Shown in pieces: positions 1-5,613 of a stretch of 6,323 nt of DNA. Numbering within the stretch: position 1 is the first letter of the stretch; each line of letters opens with the position of its first letter. The translations under genes were made by a program, and so were the position numbers. The notes beneath the pieces were generated by a model. The model was not told the origin of the DNA. It searched no databases and was given only the letters and a program-made list of their open reading frames with translations. Source of the DNA: an uncultured Pseudorhodobacter sp. (GTDB taxonomy: Bacteria; Pseudomonadota; Alphaproteobacteria; Rhodobacterales; Rhodobacteraceae); the NCBI GenBank assembly GCA_945957495.1, contig CAMFLG010000196.1, forward strand, positions 1-6,323, given 5' to 3'.

Positions 1-1
1 G

Positions 2-910
2 CAGGTGGGCGATGCGAAGGTGATCTGCGGGCTTTCGGGCGGCGTGGACAGTTCGGTGGCGGCAGTGCTGATCCACGAAGCCATCGGCGATCAACTGACC
101 TGCGTGTTCGTGGACCACGGGCTGCTCCGGCTGGGTGAGGCGGAACAGGTCGTGACGATGTTCCGCGACCATTACAACATGCCGCTGATCCATGCCGATG
201 AAAGCGCGCTGTTCCTGGGCGAGTTGGAAGGCGTGTCCGACCCCGAGGTCAAGCGCAAGACCATCGGGCGGCTGTTCATCGACGTGTTCCAGAAACACGC
301 AACCGCCGTGGGTGGCGCGAAGTTTCTGGCGCAGGGCACGCTTTACCCGGACGTGATCGAAAGCGTTTCCTTCTCTGGCGGGCCGTCCGTTACCATCAAA
401 TCGCACCACAACGTCGGCGGTTTGCCGGAAAAGATGGGGCTGAAGCTGGTCGAACCCCTGCGCGAACTGTTCAAGGACGAGGTGCGCGCCTTGGGGCGTG
501 AATTGGGGCTGCCTGCGTCCTTCATCGGTCGCCACCCCTTCCCCGGCCCCGGCCTTGCCATCCGCTGCCCCGGTGAGATCACCACGGAAAAGCTGGATAT
601 CCTGCGCCGCGCAGATGCGGTTTACATCGACCAGATCCGCAAGCACGGGCTTTATGACGAGATCTGGCAGGCCTTTGCCGCAATCTTGCCGATGAAAACC
701 GTGGGCGTGATGGGCGACGGGCGCACCTATGACTATGCGCTGGCCTTGCGGGCGGTGACATCGGTGGATGGCATGACGGCGGATTACTACCCGTTCAGCC
801 ATGATTTCCTGGGCGAGACCGCGACGCGGATCATCAACGAGGTCAAGGGTGTGAACCGGGTGTTCTACGATTGCACCAGCAAGCCGCCGGGCACGATCGA
901 ACTGGAATGA
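2..910 (+). CDS. guaA: GMP synthase (glutamine-hydrolysing), C-terminal part; 5' end outside window
   Basis: This enzyme makes GMP from XMP, ATP and glutamine-derived ammonia in the cytoplasm, the last step of guanine nucleotide synthesis. About 302 residues are visible, against roughly 525 for a full GuaA. The missing part is the N-terminal glutamine amidotransferase domain. Counting from the codon at position 5, the ATP-pyrophosphatase signature SGGVDSS lies at residues 11-17. It is followed by LTCVFVDHGLLRL, then LAQGTLYPDVIES, then KSHHNVGGLP. The C-terminal dimerisation and XMP-binding region contains RHPFPGPGL, GVMGDGRTYDYA and the family's ending KPPGTIELE (KPPATIEWE in E. coli). The reading frame is intact and open to the left edge. 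The stop TGA at 908-910 overlaps the next gene's ATG. The identification is essentially certain; only the start is unseen. Confidence 0.97.
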   Translation, partial: QVGDAKVICGLSGGVDSSVAAVLIHEAIGDQLTCVFVDHGLLRLGEAEQVVTMFRDHYNMPLIHADESALFLGELEGVSDPEVKRKTIGRLFIDVFQKHATAVGGAKFLAQGTLYPDVIESVSFSGGPSVTIKSHHNVGGLPEKMGLKLVEPLRELFKDEVRALGRELGLPASFIGRHPFPGPGLAIRCPGEITTEKLDILRRADAVYIDQIRKHGLYDEIWQAFAAILPMKTVGVMGDGRTYDYALALRAVTSVDGMTADYYPFSHDFLGETATRIINEVKGVNRVFYDCTSKPPGTIELE

Positions 911-1179
911 TCCGGCTGACCGGACAGCTTATCTGCGCGAACGCCACAGAGGCGGCCATTGTTCGCGCCCATGTGGCCGAACATATCCGGCTGACGCGGG
1001 CGGAACCCGGCTGCCTGAGCTTTGAGGTGATCGCCTCGGATGATCCGTTGATCTGGCAGGTGGCCGAGACTTTCCGGTGCATGCCGGATTTCGAGGCGCA
1101 TCAGACCCGCACCCGCGCCTCGGACTGGTTCGCGGCGACAAAGGCCATCCGCCGCGATTTTCAAGTTGAAGATGTCTAG
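907..1179 (+). CDS. Antibiotic biosynthesis monooxygenase (ABM) domain protein, YgiN-like
   Basis: This is a 90-residue protein with the layout of small dimeric ABM-fold proteins: a first strand (IRLTGQLICAN), a helix (VRAHVAEHIRLTRAE), then the hallmark EPGCLSFEV at about residues 34-42. A second strand/helix pair follows (WQVAETFRCMPDFEAHQ, then a terminal SDWFAATKAI). Family members include quinol monooxygenases and many proteins of unknown substrate, so the reaction cannot be named. The chosen start is ATG 907, which overlaps the guaA stop as ATGA. An in-frame ATG at 871 would lie inside guaA and add residues unrelated to the fold. No clear Shine-Dalgarno sequence precedes 907, so translation is probably coupled to guaA by reinitiation. 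It ends at TAG just before a hairpin. Confidence 0.85.
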   Translation: MIRLTGQLICANATEAAIVRAHVAEHIRLTRAEPGCLSFEVIASDDPLIWQVAETFRCMPDFEAHQTRTRASDWFAATKAIRRDFQVEDV

Positions 1180-1183
1180 GAAT

Positions 1184-1202
1184 AGGGGGCGGAAAGCCCC
1201 CT
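1184..1202. terminator. GC-rich hairpin between convergent genes, possible bidirectional terminator
   Basis: AGGGGGC (1184-1190) pairs perfectly with GCCCCCT (1196-1202) around the loop GGAAA. It lies 4 bases after the ABM gene stop and 4 bases beyond the nitroreductase stop on the other strand, which is where a shared terminator would sit. Neither side has a real T-tract (GCCCTTAA on the plus side, ATTCCTAG on the minus side), so intrinsic termination may be weak. Confidence 0.6.
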
Positions 1203-1206
1203 GCCC

Positions 1207-1801
1207 TTAAACGAAGCCGCCGCGACCAACAGTTTCGCTGAGCGGCAGACGCGTGCTGGGGGTTTCGCGGGCTTGCAGCGCCTCTGGCAAATCCTCGACC
1301 TTGCCCTGATGGCCCACGGCCACGACGGCGTGAATCACATAGCCTTCCGGCAGGTTCAGCGATGCAGCCAGCGCCTTTGCGTCAAAGCCGCCCATGGCGT
1401 GGGTGATCAGGCCGGACAGATGCGCTTGCAGGGCCAGAAAGCCCCAGGCGGCGCCGGCATCGAAGCTGTGGAAGGGGTTCGGCACCTCGCCCTGTTCGGG
1501 GCGGATCACGGTGCTGCGCGAAGCGACAACCACCAGGGCCGCCGCCTTTTCCGCCCAGTCGCGGTTGAACGGCACCAGGGCGGCGGCAATCTTGGCAAAG
1601 CCTTCGTCGCCGCGCAGGCCATAGGCAAAGCGCCAGGGTTGGTTGTTGCTGGCCGAAGGCGCCCAACGCGCGGCCTCGAACAAGAGGTTCATCTCGGCCT
1701 CGCTGACCGATTGATCGCTGAACGCGCGGCGACCAGCGGTTCAGGAACTGCGGCGCGATGGCGTGATCGGGGTGGCGGGCGGGCATCGTCTGGGTGTTCA
1801 T
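1207..1801 (-). pseudogene. Nitroreductase-family protein, frameshifted near the N-terminus
   Basis: Members of this FMN-dependent oxidoreductase family reduce nitro compounds, quinones or related substrates with NAD(P)H. Reading from ATG 1801, the protein starts MNTQTMPARHPDHAIAPQF and continues to LNRWSPR, a conserved N-terminal block that contributes FMN phosphate contacts. It then runs out of frame. The rest (AFSDQSVSEAE, AARWAPSASNNQPWRF, SFDAGAAWGFLALQAH, AMGGFD) is intact in another frame down to TAA at 1209-1207. The break is at the CGCGCG run 1723-1728. Restoring two bases gives WSPRAFSD and an uninterrupted protein of 198 residues, normal for the family. An internal ATG at 1692 could start a 161-residue product lacking the N-terminal FMN-binding block, probably inactive. 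The family call is firm; whether the break is biological or a sequence error cannot be told here. No clear Shine-Dalgarno precedes ATG 1801. Confidence 0.85.
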
Positions 1802-1957
1802 TTTGAGAGTCCGAATCTGAAATATTCTTTTGCCACAGATAATCCGTCAGCCTGTGCAGACAAGCTGCGCCATCGCAAAGCAGACCCCACAAAAATGCAC
1901 AGATCAGGCAGGATTCAGGTTCTGGCCTTGCCCGCCTTGGCGCGATATGGCTTTCCC
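1802..1957. promoter_or_regulatory. Divergent intergenic region between the nitroreductase and MFS genes
   Basis: This region of about 156 bases should carry promoters for both divergent genes. Its left half is noticeably more A/T-rich than the flanking genes. On the plus strand GATAAT (1838-1843) resembles a -10 box and TTGCCA (1830-1835) a -35 box, but they are not spaced as a pair, so no promoter is assigned. CACAG (1834-1838 area) and CTGTG (1852-1856 area) form a loose inverted pair, and CACAGAT recurs near 1899. None of this identifies a regulator. Confidence 0.35.
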
Positions 1958-3253
1958 ATGCAAGCAAAACCGCGCAATTTCCTGATCCGCCACCGTGATT
2001 TCAGCCTGTTCTGGTTTGGGATGACGATGGAAAACATGGCTGTGCAGATTGAGGCTGTTACCATCGGCTGGCAGGTTTATACCATCGCGCGGCAAAGCCT
2101 GAGCATCAAGGAAAGCGCCTTCATGGTGGGGATGGTGGGGCTGGCACAGTTCCTGCCGCTGTTTGCCTTGACGCTTTGGGCCGGGTCTTTGGCCGACCGG
2201 CATTCCCGCCGGGCGATCGTGCTGGGGTCGATTGCGCTGAAGGTGATGGGGGTTCTGGGGCTGGTGGTGGTGTCGTTAGAGCCGCAGCCGAACCTGAACC
2301 ACATCTTCGCCATTGCGGCGGTGTTCGGGCTGTCTCGCGCGTTCTTGTCGCCCGCGTCCTCGGCGCTGACGCCGATGCTGGTGCCGAAATCAGACATGCC
2401 GCAGGCGATTTCGCTGAAATCGCTAAGTGGAGAGTTTTCGGTGATCACCGGTCCGTGGATCGGTGGACTGCTGGTGGCGTTTTCAACCACGCTGGCCTAT
2501 GCGACTGCCGCGGGGCTCTATGGGGTGGCGGTGTTGCTGCTGTTGATGCTGCGCACCAACACCACCCCGGAACGTCAGCCCGGCAGCCAGTGGGAGCTGA
2601 TCAAGGCGGGCATCGCCTACACCTACCGCAACAAGATCATTTTCGGGGCAATATCGTTGGATCTGTTCGCGGTGCTGTTGGGCGGGGCCACGGCCCTGTT
2701 GCCGGTGTTTGCCAGCGACATTTTGCAGGTCGGGCCGGAAGGATTTGGCATTTTGCGCTCTGGTCCGGCAATCGGGGCGTTCCTGATGGCGCTGTTTCTG
2801 GCGCGCTGGCCGTTGAAGCGGCGGGCCGGGGTGCGGATGTTCTGGGCGGTTGCCGCCTTTGGTGTGGCCACAATCGTGTTTGGCCTGTCCAAGAACATGT
2901 GGCTGTCGGTGTTCGCGCTGGCAGTGCTGGGCGCTGCGGACATGATTTCGATGTATATCCGCCAGACGCTGGTGCAGATCGTGACGCCGGATCACATGCG
3001 CGGGCGGGTGTCTTCGGTGTCGGGCCTGTTCATTTCCGGGTCCAACGAGTTGGGCGAATTTGAAAGCGGCGTGGTGTCGCGTTTCATCGGGCCAGTGGGG
3101 GCTGCGGTGTTCGGTGGCGTCGGCACGCTGGTGGTGACGGCGCTGTGGGCAAAGATGTTCCCGGAACTGCGCCGCGCCGATCGGCTGGACGGCGCGGATG
3201 CGCATGGCCCGGAAGTTCTGACGCCGCATTCGATGACCGCGCCCAGCAGTTGA
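1958..3253 (+). CDS. MFS transporter, MFS_3 (EntS-like) type
   Basis: This is an inner-membrane, proton-driven major facilitator of 431 residues when started at ATG 1958. The N-terminus has the family's opening (FLIRHRDFSLFWFG, residues 8-21) leading into the first helix. The cytoplasmic loop 2-3 motif A is GSLADRHSRR at 76-85. The second half contains TPDHMRGRVSS at 343-353, common in MFS_3 proteins. The hydrophobic segments fit about 12 helices, and the polar tail after residue 400 is cytoplasmic. MFS_3 members are mostly exporters of siderophores or drugs; this one's substrate cannot be read from sequence. The frame stays open upstream to an ATG at 1763, but those extra 65 residues overlap the divergent gene and look non-coding. 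ATG 1895 is another option. No start has a good Shine-Dalgarno sequence, so the exact N-terminus is uncertain. Confidence 0.9.
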   Translation: MQAKPRNFLIRHRDFSLFWFGMTMENMAVQIEAVTIGWQVYTIARQSLSIKESAFMVGMVGLAQFLPLFALTLWAGSLADRHSRRAIVLGSIALKVMGVLGLVVVSLEPQPNLNHIFAIAAVFGLSRAFLSPASSALTPMLVPKSDMPQAISLKSLSGEFSVITGPWIGGLLVAFSTTLAYATAAGLYGVAVLLLLMLRTNTTPERQPGSQWELIKAGIAYTYRNKIIFGAISLDLFAVLLGGATALLPVFASDILQVGPEGFGILRSGPAIGAFLMALFLARWPLKRRAGVRMFWAVAAFGVATIVFGLSKNMWLSVFALAVLGAADMISMYIRQTLVQIVTPDHMRGRVSSVSGLFISGSNELGEFESGVVSRFIGPVGAAVFGGVGTLVVTALWAKMFPELRRADRLDGADAHGPEVLTPHSMTAPSS

Positions 3254-3254
3254 G

Positions 3255-3301
3255 CGTCCGGACGGGTTTACTCTGCCCTTGCGGCGGGCAATGGTCCGCC
3301 G
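3255..3301 (+). other. Palindrome and weak hairpin between the MFS and DMT genes
   Basis: CGTCCGGACG (3255-3264) is a perfect 10-base palindrome starting just after the MFS stop. CGGCGG (3282-3287) can pair with CCGCCG (3296-3301) around an 8-base loop. No T-tract follows, so this may be only a weak transcript end or chance structure in GC-rich DNA. The 70-base gap between the two genes leaves it open whether they are co-transcribed. Confidence 0.25.
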
Positions 3302-3323
3302 TGCCGCGCACCGCGAAAGGATA

Positions 3324-4247
3324 ATGCCGTTGACGAGCCAAGTCGCCCCAAGGCCCCGCCTGCCCAATGCCCTGCGCGCGGCGATCTGGATGACCGGCGC
3401 CGTGGGTTCCTTCACCGCCATGGCGATTGCGGGCCGTCAGGTCAGCTATCTGCACGACAGCTTTGAAATCATGATGATGCGTTCGGCGGTCGGGTTCGTG
3501 CTGGTCTGCGGATTCCTGATGAGCGCGGGCCGCTTGGGCGAGGTAAGCGCGGCGCGCCTTGGCGGGCATTTCCTGCGCAACCTGATCCATTTCACCGGGC
3601 AGAACCTGTGGTTCTGGGCCTTGACGATGATCCCGCTGGCGCAGGTGTTCGCGTTGGAGTTCACCTCGCCGATCTGGGTGATCCTGCTGTCACCGCTGTT
3701 TCTGGGCGAACGGCTGACCCCGCCGCGCCTGATCGCGGCCGGGTTGGGCTTTGTCGGGATCCTGATCGTGGCCCGTCCCGATTTCGCGCATCTGAACCCC
3801 GGTGTTCTGGCCGCGGCGGCAAGTGCCGTGTGTTTTGCGGCAACCTCGATTGCGACCAAAAAGCTGACGCGCGGCATCAACATCGCCTCGATCATGTTCT
3901 GGCTGACGCTGATGCAGTTCTGCTTTGGCTGCATCGCTGCCTTTGCCGATGGGGAGGTGCATTGGCCGAACGCGCAGACCCTGCCCTGGCTGGTGCTGAT
4001 CGGGTTTTGCGGTGTGCTGGCGCATCTGAGCATCACCAAGGCGCTGTCGCTGGCCCCGGCGGCCTTTGTGGCGCCCTTGGATTTTGTGCGCCTGCCGGTG
4101 ATCGCGGTGGTCGGCGCGCTGATCTATGCCGAACCGCTGGACCCTTACGTCATCGGCGGCGGCGCTGTGATCTTCCTGGGGATCTGGATCAACATCCGTG
4201 CAGAATTGCGACGCTCCCGCGCAGAAAGCGCCGTCACAAATATGTGA
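3324..4247 (+). CDS. EamA/DMT-superfamily transporter
   Basis: This is an inner-membrane transporter of the drug/metabolite superfamily, 307 residues, the usual size for the ten-helix type with two EamA repeats. Repeat 1 (about residues 20-152) ends with the typical LGERLTPPRLIAAG and GFVGILIVARP. Repeat 2 (about 158-292) ends with AEPLDPYVIGGGAVIFLGIW. The tail is basic and cytoplasmic. Family members export amino acids, nucleosides, metabolites or drugs; no substrate is implied here. I chose ATG 3324 because GAAAGGA lies directly upstream (3315-3321), though the spacing is short. A longer in-frame start at 3279 adds 15 arginine-rich residues before the true N-terminus. It follows the MFS gene by 70 bases on the same strand. 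Its stop codon lies inside an inverted repeat. Confidence 0.92.
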   Translation: MPLTSQVAPRPRLPNALRAAIWMTGAVGSFTAMAIAGRQVSYLHDSFEIMMMRSAVGFVLVCGFLMSAGRLGEVSAARLGGHFLRNLIHFTGQNLWFWALTMIPLAQVFALEFTSPIWVILLSPLFLGERLTPPRLIAAGLGFVGILIVARPDFAHLNPGVLAAAASAVCFAATSIATKKLTRGINIASIMFWLTLMQFCFGCIAAFADGEVHWPNAQTLPWLVLIGFCGVLAHLSITKALSLAPAAFVAPLDFVRLPVIAVVGALIYAEPLDPYVIGGGAVIFLGIWINIRAELRRSRAESAVTNM

Positions 4248-4257
4248 CGCGGCGTCA
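4229..4257 (+). repeat. Overlapping inverted repeats spanning the DMT stop codon
   Basis: GTCACA (4233-4238) and TGTGAC (4243-4248) pair perfectly around loop AATA. The stem can extend with CGCC (4229-4232) and GGCG (4251-4254) past a 2-base bulge. A second dyad, TGACGC-G-GCGTCA (4245-4257), shares the right arm. There is no T-tract, so a Rho-independent terminator is unlikely. It could be an RNA 3' end structure or a protein-binding site for the downstream gene. Confidence 0.45.
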
Positions 4258-4261
4258 TGAA

Positions 4262-4286
4262 TTGACCGAAATCAAATCTCGGTCAA
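4262..4286. promoter_or_regulatory. Perfect 8-bp dyad upstream of the FadL-like gene, candidate operator
   Basis: TTGACCGA (4262-4269) and TCGGTCAA (4279-4286) are exact reverse complements separated by 9 bases. The left arm contains TTGACC, which resembles a -35 box, but no good -10 box sits 16-18 bases later. The dyad lies 84 bases before the start codon of the outer-membrane protein gene. The arm length and spacing suit a dimeric helix-turn-helix repressor; the family is not identifiable from the site alone. A transcribed hairpin is the alternative. Confidence 0.5.
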
Positions 4287-4351
4287 AGCTTGCTCAACCG
4301 CAGATTTTTGACGATCCCGCGCCAGAGACGGGAAAAGACAAGAACGCAGGT

Positions 4352-4370
4352 TTGAACGGGGAGGGTTCAA
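4352..4370 (+). promoter_or_regulatory. Ribosome-binding site displayed in a hairpin loop
   Basis: TTGAAC (4352-4357) is the exact reverse complement of GTTCAA (4365-4370). The 7-base loop between them, GGGGAGG (4358-4364), is the Shine-Dalgarno sequence of the outer-membrane protein gene. The last base of the right arm is the A of the ATG at 4370. This strong site, 5 bases from the ATG, decides the start. The short A/U-rich stem could modulate initiation. Confidence 0.55.
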
Positions 4371-5500
4371 TGAAACAAGGGATGAAAGCGCTGGCAGCGC
4401 TGCTTTTTACGACATCTGCGGCACAGGCCGGCGGCATCGACCGCACTGGTCAGCGGTTTGACGGGTTTTTCCAGCCGGGCAATTACGTCGAACTGTCGTT
4501 CGGCATGGTCAGCCCAAGCGTTTCGGGAACTGACCTGCCCTTGGGCCCGTTTCCGGGCGGCGGTTCGACCGGCAACGTCGCGTCCGATTACTATGCCATG
4601 AGCCTGATGGTGAAGACCGATCTGAACGACCGGCTTTCCTTGGCTGTTGTGATGGATTCGCCGTTCGGTGCGGATATCGCCTACGGACCCGGCTCGGTTA
4701 ACCTGGGTGGCACCAGTGCCACGGTGAACACCTCGGCCATCACCGGCTTGATGCGCTATAAATTCGACGGTGGTTTCAGCGTCTATGGTGGGATCCGGGT
4801 GCAGAAGGCCAATGCCAATGTCGATCTGCGTGGATTGGCCTATGGCTCGCTGAATGGCTACTCGGTCAAGCTTGATGATGAAACGGCCACCGGCTATCTT
4901 GTGGGTGTGGCCTACGAGAAGCCCGAAATAGCTCTGCGCGCGATGCTGACCTATAACTCGGCTGTCGATGGCACGTTTACCGCCACCGAAACCTATACGA
5001 CGGCAGGCGGCGCGGTGATTCCGCTGGTGACCTCGGAAACCAACGTGTCTTCGCCGCAATCCATTAACCTTGATGTCCAGACCGGCGTTGCCGAGGGCAC
5101 CTTGGTGTTCGGGCAAATCCGTTGGGCGAACTGGTCGCAGTTCATCCTGAGCCCGACCTACTTCGCCTCGAAAACCGGCGGAGCCAGCCTGACCAATTTC
5201 GAAGATACCTACACCTACACGCTGGGCGTTGGCCACAAGTTCACCGATCAATGGTCGGGGGCTGCGTCGGTGACGTTTGAACCTTCGGGCAATCCCTTGG
5301 TGTCGCCGCTGGCGCCAACCAATGGCAGCATTGGCTTCACGCTGGCCGGGATCTACACCCAAGGCAACATGAAGATCACCACCGGCATCAACTATACCCA
5401 ATTGGGCGACGCACAGGCGGAAACGGCAGACGCCGCCCGCGCCGATTTCACTGGCAACTCTGCGGTCGGCTTTGGCGTGAAGATCGGCTACTCGTTCTGA
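4370..5500 (+). CDS. FadL/OMPP1-family outer-membrane transport protein
   Basis: This is a beta-barrel protein of 376 residues predicted to pass hydrophobic compounds across the outer membrane. A signal peptide covers residues 1-20 (KxxxMKALAALLFTTSAAQA) with a likely cut before GGIDRTGQ. The mature part alternates short polar/hydrophobic strands. It carries family features such as LTYNSAVDGTF, SPQSINLDVQTGVAEGTL and the IRWANWSQF strand (the W..WS motif of FadL), and ends GVKIGYSF with the terminal phenylalanine expected of barrel proteins. It is shorter than E. coli FadL (about 420 mature residues). I see no NPA motif in the N-terminal stretch, so the plug ('hatch') region seems reduced. 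The start at 4370 is supported by GGGGAGG upstream; the same frame is open far upstream, but that is only a shadow of the DMT gene. The leader has two dyads that may regulate it, and a strong terminator follows. Fatty acids are a family-based guess as substrate. Confidence 0.9.
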   Translation: MKQGMKALAALLFTTSAAQAGGIDRTGQRFDGFFQPGNYVELSFGMVSPSVSGTDLPLGPFPGGGSTGNVASDYYAMSLMVKTDLNDRLSLAVVMDSPFGADIAYGPGSVNLGGTSATVNTSAITGLMRYKFDGGFSVYGGIRVQKANANVDLRGLAYGSLNGYSVKLDDETATGYLVGVAYEKPEIALRAMLTYNSAVDGTFTATETYTTAGGAVIPLVTSETNVSSPQSINLDVQTGVAEGTLVFGQIRWANWSQFILSPTYFASKTGGASLTNFEDTYTYTLGVGHKFTDQWSGAASVTFEPSGNPLVSPLAPTNGSIGFTLAGIYTQGNMKITTGINYTQLGDAQAETADAARADFTGNSAVGFGVKIGYSF

Positions 5501-5519
5501 TTGCCCCACAACGGCAACG

Positions 5520-5553
5520 CGGCCCCGCAGGACATGCGGGGCCGTTTTCATTT
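5520..5553 (+). terminator. Strong intrinsic terminator after the FadL-like gene
   Basis: CGGCCCCGCA (5520-5529) pairs perfectly over 10 bp with TGCGGGGCCG (5535-5544) around loop GGACA. It is followed by TTTTCATTT (5545-5553). It begins 19 bases after the stop codon and separates this gene from the ATPase gene. Confidence 0.93.
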
Positions 5554-5560
5554 GCCCTTT

Positions 5561-5570
5561 CGCAATTGCG
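5561..5570. promoter_or_regulatory. Perfect 10-base palindrome upstream of the ATPase gene
   Basis: CGCAATTGCG is self-complementary and sits 43 bases before the ATPase start, in the short stretch that must hold its promoter. TAACAA (5581-5586) could be a poor -10 box, but I see no convincing -35 box. The palindrome may be a binding site or chance. Confidence 0.2.
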
Positions 5571-5613
5571 CGCTGGCCTGTAACAACGGGGCCGATAGCC
5601 AAAGGAGATCGCC

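Noticed and set aside
1763..1957. A 65-residue N-terminal extension of the MFS transporter
   Set aside because: It overlaps the 5' end of the divergent nitroreductase gene and shows no family resemblance; MFS_3 proteins normally begin a few residues before the RHRDFSLFWFG-like segment.
2483..3421. A 312-residue minus-strand open frame opposite the MFS gene, and a 295-residue plus-strand frame at 2176-3063
   Set aside because: Both are low-complexity shadows of the MFS gene, which has clear family motifs in its own frame.
4233..4248. A CRP/FNR-type binding site at GTCACA-AATA-TGTGAC
   Set aside because: The half-sites are in the opposite order and spacing to TGTGA-N6-TCACA, and they do not match TTGAT-N4-ATCAA.
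3608..4369. A possible long N-terminal extension of the FadL-like protein (open frame back to 3608)
   Set aside because: The upstream part overlaps the DMT gene in another frame and would bury the signal peptide. The GGGGAGG site marks the start at 4370.
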